A DNA stretch of 14,170 bases from Gammaproteobacteria bacterium (GTDB lineage Bacteria > Pseudomonadota > Gammaproteobacteria > S012-40). Below the pieces are notes generated by a model. It saw nothing but the letters and a program-made list of their open reading frames with translations, made no database searches and was not told the origin of the DNA. Positions within the stretch are counted from its first letter, which is position 1; every line of letters starts with the position of its first letter. Where the stretch lies: the NCBI GenBank assembly GCA_029864945.1, contig JAOTSL010000050.1, positions 1 through 14,170 on the forward strand, written 5' to 3'. This document shows positions 1-6,322 of this stretch, one piece after another. Position numbers and translations under genes: made by a program.

Positions 1-207
1 GAAAGTATCAACAGTTTCGGCAAGGCTATCAACAATTTTTGCTGAAATGCTTGAATCACTTATGAGCTCCCCAGCAATTGCACCAACGAGTGAGCTTCCG
101 GGTTTAACGATCGCAGCGGTTACCTGCAAACCATCTGTTGCGCTACACGCTTCCATTAAACTGCGCCCCATTCGACCGGCCGCTCCGGTTATAGCTATTC
201 TAATCAT
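1..207 (-). CDS. dapB: 4-hydroxy-tetrahydrodipicolinate reductase, N-terminal part (cut by window edge)
   Basis: The first 69 codons of DapB, which reduces hydroxy-tetrahydrodipicolinate with NAD(P)H in the diaminopimelate/lysine pathway in the cytoplasm. My reverse translation starts MIRIAITGAAGRMGRSLMEA, the Rossmann dinucleotide-binding beta-alpha turn with the GxxGxMG motif that opens this family, and continues through a stretch containing GSSLVG and AGEL, also typical of DapB. The frame stays open to base 1, so the rest lies outside the window. The ATG at 207-205 is preceded by AAGG about ten bases upstream. The gene lies 49 bases downstream of the DsrE-like gene and is probably co-transcribed with it. 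dapB downstream of dnaJ is a common gammaproteobacterial order, here interrupted by one extra gene. Identity is secure; only the truncation limits confidence. Confidence 0.93.
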   Translation of the reverse strand, partial: MIRIAITGAAGRMGRSLMEACSATDGLQVTAAIVKPGSSLVGAIAGELISDSSISAKIVDSLAETVDTF

Positions 208-222
208 TAAATCTTTAACCTT

Positions 223-267
223 TTTATTTCCAGAACATTTATTTCCAGCTTATTTACTACCAGCTTA
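223..267. repeat. Three tandem 15-bp repeats across a stop codon
   Basis: Units at 223-237 (TTTATTTCCAGAACA), 238-252 (TTTATTTCCAGCTTA) and 253-267 (TTTACTACCAGCTTA) lie in exact 15-base register. Each neighbouring pair differs at two or three positions. On the minus strand the array covers the last three sense codons (Ile-Ser-Trp) and the TAG stop of the DsrE-like gene and most of the leader before dapB. The second unit would again read Ile-Ser-Trp-Lys then stop. This looks like a small local duplication that left a copied gene end in the intergenic spacer. No function is evident. Confidence 0.75.
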
Positions 268-811
268 TGTAAGAAAAACCTTGCTCCTGCAGCGCCATTA
301 AATCGGCAGCACCAACTTCAACCACTTTTACAAACGGAAGAAGATCTTTTTCAGTCCACTTTAAGGACTTCATGGTATTTCCGCAGGCATGAAATTCTAC
401 GCCGTAGACTTCAAGGCTGGATACACGTTCCATAATTTCTTTCTTAACAGGACGACCAGGTTTTTTTGCGAGAATATGAATACCCGGACCAAAACAGGTA
501 ACAACAATTTTAACATTGTCGCCGTACTTTCTCACTAAAGCCCCTACAGAAAATAAAACGTGTTGATGATAATCTTCATCTGATTTATTAAACTGATACA
601 CAACCTGATGCGCAGGCTGATCTCCGGGAAACGTTAACTCGTCAGTTTCAGGGGCGTTTTCAGAACCGTCATTCTCTTTTGCAACAGGCTTTGTTGCAAA
701 AGAGAATGCAAGAAAACCAGAACCAATCGCCGCAAGTTTACCTAATAACGAGCGACGACTTTCATCTATTCTTTTAGATGTTGGTTGGCTCATTTTCGTG
801 TCAGTTTTCAT
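257..811 (-). CDS. Exported DsrE-family (COG1416-like) protein with Tat-type signal
   Basis: A 184-residue protein with an N-terminal signal of twin-arginine type: R19-R20 in SRRSLLGK followed by a short hydrophobic stretch (about 26-39). This suggests export to the periplasm. The mature part resembles the DsrE/DsrF-like family, with a Val-rich strand ending in Cys106 (VVTCFGPG), the segment YGVEFHACGNTM with Cys143, and a C-terminal LQEQGFSYI. Related sulfur-relay proteins carry or transfer persulfide, but this subgroup is uncharacterised and no substrate can be named. I chose the ATG at 811, with AGGCGGG just upstream, over an in-frame TTG at 832 that would add seven residues. The gene sits between dnaJ and dapB, probably in the same transcript. 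The codons for about residues 35-47 form a perfect inverted repeat (670-708). Family is fairly sure; function is unknown. Confidence 0.85.
   Translation of the reverse strand: MKTDTKMSQPTSKRIDESRRSLLGKLAAIGSGFLAFSFATKPVAKENDGSENAPETDELTFPGDQPAHQVVYQFNKSDEDYHQHVLFSVGALVRKYGDNVKIVVTCFGPGIHILAKKPGRPVKKEIMERVSSLEVYGVEFHACGNTMKSLKWTEKDLLPFVKVVEVGAADLMALQEQGFSYISW
670..708. repeat. Perfect 17-bp inverted repeat inside a coding sequence
   Basis: Bases 670-686 (CATTCTCTTTTGCAACA) are the exact reverse complement of 692-708, with a 5-base loop GGCTT at 687-691. The element lies wholly inside the DsrE-like gene, over the codons at the end of the Tat-type signal peptide. In the mRNA it would form a long AU-rich hairpin without a following U-run, so it does not look like a terminator. 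Confidence 0.9.
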
Positions 812-858
812 ATTCCCGCCTTCAGGCCGCAACTAAAGTTGCAACTCTGCTTACGTAA

Positions 859-1968
859 CTAACCCAGGAATTCTTTCACCTTATGCAACCATGAGTGTGA
901 TTGTGGGCTATGCTTTTTACCGCTTAAAGACTCTTCAAAAGATTTAAGCATCTCTTTTTGTTCGCCATTTAAATTAACCGGCGTTTCAATTGTTGCTTTG
1001 CAATATAAATCACCCACTGCACCGCCACGCACAGGCTTTACGCCCTTACCACGCACTCTAAACATTTTGCCGGTTTGTGTTTCTGCAGGAATTTTCAATT
1101 TAACCCGACCTGTTAAAGTCGGAACTTCAATTTCGCCGCCTAATGCCGCTGTTGCAAAACTAATGGGTAGTTCACAATATAAGTTAGCATCTTCACGAAC
1201 AAAAATTGGGTGTTCTTTTACATTTATGTGAATATACAAATCACCCGGTGGCGCGCCATTCTCTCCGGCTTCACCTTCGCCTGATAGACGAATTCTATCG
1301 CCGGTGTCCACACCTGCAGGTACATTGGCAGATAATGTTTTATGATCTTTTACGCGACCCTGCCCATGACAGGTATTACATGGATCAGAAATTGTTTCGC
1401 CGCTACCATGACACTTAGGACAGGTTTGCTGTATGGAGAAAAAACCCTGCTGCATTCGAACCTGACCATGACCACCACAGGTATCACAGGTTTTTTTCGA
1501 AGTTCCTTTTTTCGCACCACTACCGTCACAGGTTTTACAACCAACATAGGTAGGCACACGAATTTTAACCGTATTGCCAGCAACAGCATCTTCCAATGTC
1601 ATTTCCAGGTTATAACGCAGGTCGTCGCCACGCACTACACGCTGACCACCGCCACGAGCACCCCCAAAAATATCACCAAAAATATCACCAAAAGCGTCAC
1701 CGAATCCCGCGCCGCCTTGACCACCGCCACCACCCATGGACTGATCAACACCAGCATGACCAAACTGATCGTAGGCAGATCGTTTTTGCTCGTCGCTTAA
1801 AATATCATAAGCTTCTTTTACTTCTTTAAACTTTTCTTCCGCACCTGCATCATCAGGATTGCGATCAGGATGATGCTTCATCGCGTGTTTACGATACGCT
1901 TTTTTTAATTCTGCCTGGCTTACGTTTCGGGCAACACCCAGAATTTCATAGAAATCACGCTTTGACAT
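859..1968 (-). CDS. dnaJ: Chaperone protein DnaJ (Hsp40)
   Basis: The 369-residue co-chaperone delivers unfolded substrates to DnaK and stimulates its ATPase. All class A domains are present in order: a J domain (1-70) with HPD at 33-35, a Gly/Phe-rich linker (about 75-108), and a zinc-binding region with four CxxCxGxG repeats (Cys144/147, 161/164, 183/186, 197/200). The C-terminal substrate-binding domains extend to about residue 345. Length matches the family (E. coli DnaJ is 376). The ATG at 1968 has GGAA-type ribosome-binding sequence about nine bases upstream. The gene is separated from dnaK by 264 bases holding a terminator and a long inverted repeat, so dnaJ probably receives only part of the dnaK transcript or has its own weak promoter. 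The DsrE-like gene follows. Confidence 0.98.
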   Translation of the reverse strand: MSKRDFYEILGVARNVSQAELKKAYRKHAMKHHPDRNPDDAGAEEKFKEVKEAYDILSDEQKRSAYDQFGHAGVDQSMGGGGGQGGAGFGDAFGDIFGDIFGGARGGGQRVVRGDDLRYNLEMTLEDAVAGNTVKIRVPTYVGCKTCDGSGAKKGTSKKTCDTCGGHGQVRMQQGFFSIQQTCPKCHGSGETISDPCNTCHGQGRVKDHKTLSANVPAGVDTGDRIRLSGEGEAGENGAPPGDLYIHINVKEHPIFVREDANLYCELPISFATAALGGEIEVPTLTGRVKLKIPAETQTGKMFRVRGKGVKPVRGGAVGDLYCKATIETPVNLNGEQKEMLKSFEESLSGKKHSPQSHSWLHKVKEFLG

Positions 1969-2006
1969 TATTCATTCCAACTTATCACGATTAACTTATA
2001 AACTAT

Positions 2007-2038
2007 AAAACAGCAAAAGGCGCGGGGTTACCGCGCCT
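2007..2038 (-). terminator. Intrinsic terminator downstream of dnaK, before dnaJ
   Basis: On the minus strand an 8-bp GC-rich stem (AGGCGCGG / CCGCGCCT, bases 2031-2038 and 2018-2025) encloses a 5-base loop. The transcript then reads TTTGCTGTTTT. This is a convincing Rho-independent terminator for transcripts coming from dnaK. Partial read-through would lower dnaJ expression relative to dnaK. Confidence 0.8.
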
Positions 2039-2118
2039 GCTTTACTTAATATTTACCGACTGCTCTATCAAAACAAACTGCGAATAACCGAAATCAACTA
2101 TTCACCAGCACGTTTAGA

Positions 2119-2216
2119 TTTTGTTCTAGGTCGATCGTATTTACGCACAGAGAATGAGGAGCATATATACATATGTAACCATTCAAGTACGAAAATACGC
2201 CCGCCCTAGGACAAAA
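2119..2216. repeat. Long imperfect inverted repeat (palindromic intergenic element)
   Basis: The arms at 2119-2159 and 2179-2216 are reverse complements over most of their length. Shared blocks are TTTTGT, CTAGG, CGTATTT and GAATG. By hand, about 24 of the first 30 positions match. The 19-base centre contains the perfect palindrome TACATATGTA (2168-2177). It begins 17 bases after the dnaK stop on the minus strand and precedes the dnaK terminator. Most mismatches do not convert to G-U pairs on either strand, which fits a DNA-level palindrome or small inverted-repeat element better than a conserved RNA. No open reading frame of note lies inside. Confidence 0.75.
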
Positions 2217-2232
2217 GATGAATATCCGATTC

Positions 2233-4152
2233 CTATTTATCTTTTACTTCTTCGAAATCGGCGTCGACCACATCATCCTTTGCATCTGCTGTCGCATCTG
2301 CAGCACCTTCAGCGCCTTCAGCACCAGCAGCAGCTTTTTGTGCATAAGCACGCTCAGCCATTTTTCCCGAAGCTTCTGTCAACTTAGTGGTTTTCGCTTC
2401 GATGTCATCTTTATCATCGCCTTTGATTGCAGCTCTAAGTTCAGTAATCGCAGTTTCGATTGCCGCTCTTTCTTCAGCTTCGACTTGATCGCCCATTTCT
2501 TCCATGGATTTTTCAGTCGCGTGAATCATTCCGTCAGCAGTGTTACGCACAGTAACAAGCTCGTGGAATTTTTTATCTTCATCTGCATGCAACTCAGCAT
2601 CTTTAACCATGTTATCGATTTCTTCGTCTGACAACCCGCTAGATGCTTTAATGATAATTGATTGCTCTTTTCCAGTGGCTTTATCTTTTGCAGATACATT
2701 CAAAATACCGTTCGCATCAATATCAAAGATAACATCAATTTGCGGTACGCCGCGTTGTGCTGGTGGGATGTCCTGTAAATCAAAACGTCCGAGTGATTTA
2801 TTACCCGCAGCCTGCTCACGCTCACCTTGTAATACATGAACGGTTACCGCTGTTTGATTGTTCTCAGCTGTTGAGAAAACCTGGTTTGCTTTAGTTGGGA
2901 TTGTGGTATTTTTATCGATGAGCTTAGTCATTACACCGCCCATAGTTTCAATACCTAAAGACAATGGCGTTACGTCAAGTAACAACACATCTGTTACAGT
3001 ACCACCCAACACACCACCTTGAATTGCAGCACCTACGGCAACAGCTTCATCTGGATTTACATCACGACGTGCTTCTTTACCAAAGAAAGCTTTAACCGCT
3101 TCTTGTACTTTAGGCATACGCGTTTGACCGCCGACAAGAATAATGTCGTCAATCTCTGACATTGATAAACCGGCATCTTTAACTGCAAGTTTACAAGGTG
3201 CAATCGTGCGCTCTACAAGATCAGCAACCAGTGATTCCAGTTTTGCACGTGTGATTTTAACATTTAAATGTTTTGGTCCAGATGCATCAGCTGTTATGTA
3301 AGGCAAATTAACATCTGTTTGTTGTGTTGAAGATAACTCGATTTTTGCTTTTTCTGCCGCTTCTTTTAAACGCTGCAATGCAAGCGGATCATTTTTTAGA
3401 TCAACACCCGAATCTTTTTTGAATTCTTCTGAAAGATAATCAATCAGACGTGTATCAAAATCTTCACCGCCGAGGAAAGTGTCACCATTTGTTGCTAAAA
3501 CTTCAAACTGATGCTCTCCGTCAATTTCAATAATTTCGATAATAGAGATATCAAATGTTCCGCCACCAAGGTCATAAACAACAATTTTCTTGTCGCCACC
3601 CTTTTTATCCATACCGTAAGCCAATGCAGCAGCTGTAGGCTCATTGATAATACGTTTTACGTCAAGACCAGCAATTTTACCTGCGTCTTTAGTCGCTTGG
3701 CGTTGTGAATCATTAAAGTAAGCAGGAACAGTAATAACGGCTTCAGTAACTTCTTCGCCAAGATAATCTTCAGCTGTTTTCTTCATTTTTTGAAGTACAC
3801 GTGCAGAAATTTCCGGCGCGGCCATTTTTTTGCCTCTGGATTCAACCCAGGCATCACCGTTATCTGCTTTTACTATTTTATATGGTACGAGATCGATATC
3901 ACGCTGCACGACCTTCTCATCAAAACGACGACCGATTAAACGTTTTACCGCATAAAAGGTATCCTTTGGATTGGTTACCGACTGACGCTTGGCTGGCTGG
4001 CCAACAATAACTTCGCCGTCTTCATTAAACGCGACGATAGATGGCGTAGTACGATCGCCTTCTGCATTCTCTAAAACACGTGGTCCGTCTGCTTCCATTA
4101 CTGATACGCAGGAATTAGTTGTACCAAGGTCAATACCGATAATTTTACCCAT
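2233..4152 (-). CDS. dnaK: Chaperone protein DnaK (Hsp70)
   Basis: The 639-residue ATP-dependent chaperone of the cytoplasm binds exposed hydrophobic segments and works with DnaJ and GrpE. The N-terminal ATPase domain shows GIDLGTTNSC near residue 6, the INEPTAAALAYG block near 169 and DLGGGTFDIS near 195. The interdomain linker VLLLDVTPLSLGIE follows near 388, then the substrate-binding domain and lid. The tail ends in an acidic EEVKDK motif, as in Gram-negative DnaK. Length is almost identical to E. coli DnaK (638). The ATG at 4152 has GGAGAG seven bases upstream. A sigma-32-like promoter (4217-4244) lies in the 107-base gap after grpE, so dnaK can be heat-induced independently. The gene ends with TAG. 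Confidence 0.99.
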   Translation of the reverse strand: MGKIIGIDLGTTNSCVSVMEADGPRVLENAEGDRTTPSIVAFNEDGEVIVGQPAKRQSVTNPKDTFYAVKRLIGRRFDEKVVQRDIDLVPYKIVKADNGDAWVESRGKKMAAPEISARVLQKMKKTAEDYLGEEVTEAVITVPAYFNDSQRQATKDAGKIAGLDVKRIINEPTAAALAYGMDKKGGDKKIVVYDLGGGTFDISIIEIIEIDGEHQFEVLATNGDTFLGGEDFDTRLIDYLSEEFKKDSGVDLKNDPLALQRLKEAAEKAKIELSSTQQTDVNLPYITADASGPKHLNVKITRAKLESLVADLVERTIAPCKLAVKDAGLSMSEIDDIILVGGQTRMPKVQEAVKAFFGKEARRDVNPDEAVAVGAAIQGGVLGGTVTDVLLLDVTPLSLGIETMGGVMTKLIDKNTTIPTKANQVFSTAENNQTAVTVHVLQGEREQAAGNKSLGRFDLQDIPPAQRGVPQIDVIFDIDANGILNVSAKDKATGKEQSIIIKASSGLSDEEIDNMVKDAELHADEDKKFHELVTVRNTADGMIHATEKSMEEMGDQVEAEERAAIETAITELRAAIKGDDKDDIEAKTTKLTEASGKMAERAYAQKAAAGAEGAEGAADATADAKDDVVDADFEEVKDK

Positions 4153-4216
4153 GAAATTCTCTCCGAAATATATACTTTTAAATTGTTCAAATTTTGATTA
4201 AATAGCTTGCTTCTGA

Positions 4217-4244
4217 ATATTGGGACAACCGTACACTTTTCAAG
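4217..4244 (-). promoter_or_regulatory. Sigma-32 (heat-shock) type promoter for dnaK
   Basis: On the minus strand: CTTGAAA (4244-4238), a 13-base spacer, then CCCAATAT (4224-4217). The -35 part is a perfect match to the RpoH consensus and the -10 part matches CCCCATnT at seven of eight positions. A start near 4210 would leave a leader of about 58 bases before the dnaK ATG. Position, spacing and target gene all agree. Confidence 0.75.
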
Positions 4245-4259
4245 CCTTAAAACGCTTTT

Positions 4260-4883
4260 TTATACGATTTCATCAATTTGTCCAGTTGAAGGAGGCACAG
4301 CAGGGCCACCTTTAGAGACAATAACCATTGCTGGACGCATTAGCCGACCGTGCAACGTATACCCCCGTTGAATCACATTCATTACCGTATTGGGTGCTAA
4401 TTCTACGTTTTCTACCATGCTCATTGCCTGATGAAGCTCAGGATTGAACTTCTCCCCCTGAGGATCAACCTGCACGGCACCAACTTTTTCGAGTGCTGTC
4501 TGAAACATTTTTATGGCTATTTCAGAGCCCTCACGAAACTTGGCGACATCATTAGCACCTTCAAGTGCTGCACCTAAGCCCATCTCCATACTATCCAGAA
4601 TGGGCAACAAATCTTGCGCGAATTTCTCAACACTGAATTTTTTCGCATTACTCAATGCCGTTTCCTGGCGTCGTCGGGTATTTTCCGCTTCTGCCTTGGT
4701 TCTTAACGCCAGATCATAGTTTTCGGCGGCTTTTTGCTCAGCTTTCCCCAGCGCTTCTTTTAAAGCAGAAATCTCAGCTTGAACCGGGTCCGTATCAAGC
4801 ACTGCTTCATTAACACCGACCGAATCAATTACATCACCTTCAGAAACCACTGATTCTTCGGTTATCTCGTTGTTATTTGACAT
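4260..4883 (-). CDS. grpE: Nucleotide exchange factor GrpE
   Basis: The 207-residue GrpE dimer releases ADP from DnaK. It has an acidic, low-complexity N-terminus (1-35) and a charged, probable coiled-coil segment (about 36-85, with RTKAEAENTRRR at 61-72). The dimerisation helices follow, and the C-terminal beta domain carries the family signature GYTLHGRLMRPAMVIVS at 174-190. Length is close to E. coli GrpE (197). I chose the ATG at 4883 because GGAGAA lies five to six bases upstream; an in-frame ATG at 4928 would add 15 residues without homology-like features. It lies 75 bases downstream of hrcA and 107 upstream of dnaK. A weaker heat-shock-type promoter and a degenerate CIRCE-like dyad precede it. 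Confidence 0.97.
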   Translation of the reverse strand: MSNNNEITEESVVSEGDVIDSVGVNEAVLDTDPVQAEISALKEALGKAEQKAAENYDLALRTKAEAENTRRRQETALSNAKKFSVEKFAQDLLPILDSMEMGLGAALEGANDVAKFREGSEIAIKMFQTALEKVGAVQVDPQGEKFNPELHQAMSMVENVELAPNTVMNVIQRGYTLHGRLMRPAMVIVSKGGPAVPPSTGQIDEIV

Positions 4884-4921
4884 TATTTTCTCCACTTCTA
4901 TACAATCTTCTGTGCAAGCAA

Positions 4922-4950
4922 AATGCACTCAACCAATTCTGGAGTATTAT
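4922..4950. promoter_or_regulatory. Degenerate CIRCE-like dyad before grpE (tentative)
   Basis: The half-sites AATGCACTC (4922-4930) and GAGTATTAT (4942-4950) each match the HrcA operator halves (TTAGCACTC and GAGTGCTAA) at six of nine positions. The spacer is 11 bases instead of the usual 9. It lies where the transcription start of the candidate grpE promoter would fall. The wrong spacing keeps this tentative. Confidence 0.2.
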
Positions 4951-4974
4951 GGGGGCTTTTATTTAAAATCCAAT
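4947..4974 (-). promoter_or_regulatory. Sigma-32-like promoter for grpE (weaker)
   Basis: On the minus strand: ATTGGAT (4974-4968), a 13-base spacer, then CCCCATAA (4954-4947). The -10 element matches CCCCATnT at seven of eight positions; the -35 matches CTTGAAA only at four of seven. The spacing equals that of the dnaK promoter. It overlaps the hrcA stop codon, so grpE could be induced separately from hrcA. Confidence 0.45.
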
Positions 4975-6020
4975 GCCGAACTGAATAATTTTGCTGTTAT
5001 ATCAACAATTGGGATGACTTTTTCGTAATTCATGCGAGTCGGCCCTATAATACCTAACACCCCCACTACTTCCCCATCTCTTGTATACGGAGAGGTTATA
5101 ATACTACACTCGTCTAATATGTTATTTCCCGACTCCGAACCTATATACATCTGCATCCCATCGGCGGTTAAACACTGATCAAGCACCTCAAGCATGTCTT
5201 TTTTACCCTTAAAGGCTTCAAACAAACGGCGTAACTTATCTGTATCACCTATCTCCTGATAAGCAAGTAAGTTAGTCTTGCCCGTCACCATAAAATCGGC
5301 ATCGCCATCTTCGGCAAATAGACTGTCGGCCATATCTATCAGTGAAATCATAAACTCATTGATGTCTTTTCGAGCATCATGCAATTCAGTTAACAAGCTT
5401 TCTCGCACATGCTTAATATCTTTACCCTTAAATTCAGAGTTTAAATAATTGGAAATGTGCAGCAACTCATTAGAGCTGTATGCTCGACTGGTCTGAATTA
5501 CCCTGTTCTCAACCTCGTAATCATTTATCACGACAATTGCCAGTACACGACGGTCAGACAAAGATAAAAATTCAATATGACGCAATGACCTACTTGTCGA
5601 GCACGGTAACAACACCACACTCGCCATACTGGTAAAACCAGAAAGCAGACCCGAAGCAGACAACGCGAGATCCCGGGAAGACTGCCTTTCATTAAAAACC
5701 GCCTGAATCTGAGATAATTCGTTGTCATTCACCTGCTTTACAGAAACAAGAGAGTCTACAAAAAGACGGTAACCCATATCTGTTGGAATACGTCCGGCAG
5801 AAGTATGAGGTGACTTTAAAAACCCCATACATTCAAGATCAGCAAGAACATTTCGAATTGTCGCCGAACTTACATCCAGACCAGAATCATTTACGAGCGC
5901 TTTTGAACCAACAGGATGACCTTCATCAATGTATTTTTCGATCAACGTCTTGAGCAATATTTGAGCTCTCTCACTCAATATAGGTACATCTTTTAAGGAA
6001 GTTGATTTAGAATCGTTCAC
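4959..6020 (-). CDS. hrcA: Heat-inducible transcription repressor HrcA
   Basis: The 353-residue repressor binds CIRCE operators and is kept active by GroEL in the systems studied. The N-terminal winged-helix domain is clear: LSERAQILLKTLIEKYI, then GHPVGSKAL, SSATIRNVLADLE and the signature SPHTSAGRIPTDMGYR. The GAF-like C-terminal part ends in the usual GVLGIIGPTRMNYEKVIPIV block. The start is a GTG at 6020; an in-frame TAG lies two codons upstream and no ATG is nearby. The site has no strong Shine-Dalgarno and is immediately preceded by the palindrome TGGCTAGCCA (6021-6030). hrcA heads the grpE-dnaK-dnaJ cluster, as in several gammaproteobacterial lineages. I saw no canonical CIRCE upstream of hrcA itself. 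Confidence 0.97.
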   Translation of the reverse strand: MNDSKSTSLKDVPILSERAQILLKTLIEKYIDEGHPVGSKALVNDSGLDVSSATIRNVLADLECMGFLKSPHTSAGRIPTDMGYRLFVDSLVSVKQVNDNELSQIQAVFNERQSSRDLALSASGLLSGFTSMASVVLLPCSTSRSLRHIEFLSLSDRRVLAIVVINDYEVENRVIQTSRAYSSNELLHISNYLNSEFKGKDIKHVRESLLTELHDARKDINEFMISLIDMADSLFAEDGDADFMVTGKTNLLAYQEIGDTDKLRRLFEAFKGKKDMLEVLDQCLTADGMQMYIGSESGNNILDECSIITSPYTRDGEVVGVLGIIGPTRMNYEKVIPIVDITAKLFSSALDFK

Positions 6021-6058
6021 TGGCTAGCCAAGTCATTTTAGAATTAAGAGTTGTACCT

Positions 6059-6088
6059 TATATATTGTGCAAAAATACTATTTTTCAA
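6059..6088 (-). promoter_or_regulatory. Sigma-70 type promoter for hrcA
   Basis: On the minus strand: TTGAAA (6088-6083), an 18-base spacer, then TATATA (6064-6059). The start would fall near 6052, about 30 bases before the GTG codon. Element matches and spacing are good, and no other promoter candidate nearby is better. Confidence 0.5.
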
Positions 6089-6262
6089 TGGTTATACCGT
6101 TCTTATTTTGACGCTCTTAGTTGGTTATTTTATTTCTACTTTAAATTTCGCAGTTATTGTCTCGGCATGACATAATCATTGATAAAATTTATAACATCTA
6201 TAGTTTGATCAATCATAGAAAATATATTAACAATGAATTAACCTAGTAAACTAAATTGTCAG

Positions 6263-6277
6263 GCTTATTTAATAAGC
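6263..6277. promoter_or_regulatory. 15-bp dyad upstream of nadK, possible operator
   Basis: GCTTATT-T-AATAAGC is a perfect 7-bp dyad with a single central base, 46 bases before the nadK ATG. Its symmetry suits a dimeric regulator, but AT-rich dyads also arise by chance and I do not recognise a known operator. Confidence 0.25.
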
Positions 6278-6322
6278 AACAACAATGACCAAAGGCAAAC
6301 AAAAACAAATGGAGCAGCCTTA

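Larger units (their letters stand above)
6021..6322. other. Divergent hrcA/nadK intergenic region
   Basis: This AT-rich 302-base stretch has no credible open reading frame. It holds the hrcA promoter (6059-6088), the palindrome TGGCTAGCCA next to the hrcA start, and a compact dyad at 6263-6277 upstream of nadK. For nadK I see only weak promoter candidates, such as TTGATA (6179-6184) with TATAGT (6199-6204), whose 14-base spacing is too short, so I do not call one. Confidence 0.6.

Noticed and set aside
257..832. Upstream TTG start for the DsrE-like gene
   Set aside because: The ATG at 811 has a better-placed purine-rich ribosome-binding site; the seven added residues have no signal-peptide character.
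837..846. 10-bp palindrome AGTTGCAACT between the DsrE-like gene and dnaJ
   Set aside because: Too short and isolated to support an operator or terminator.
1342..1800. Plus-strand open frame of 152 codons
   Set aside because: It lies antisense to dnaJ and is rich in Thr and His from the reverse of Gly/Cys-rich codons. The minus-strand frame is unmistakable DnaJ.
2218..2631. Plus-strand open frame of 137 codons
   Set aside because: It is antisense to the DnaK C-terminus; the Ser/Phe/Cys-rich product is a shadow of the Ala/Glu-rich DnaK tail.
6021..6120. Canonical CIRCE operator before hrcA
   Set aside because: I looked for TTAGCACTC / GAGTGCTAA with a 9-base spacer on both strands and did not find it.
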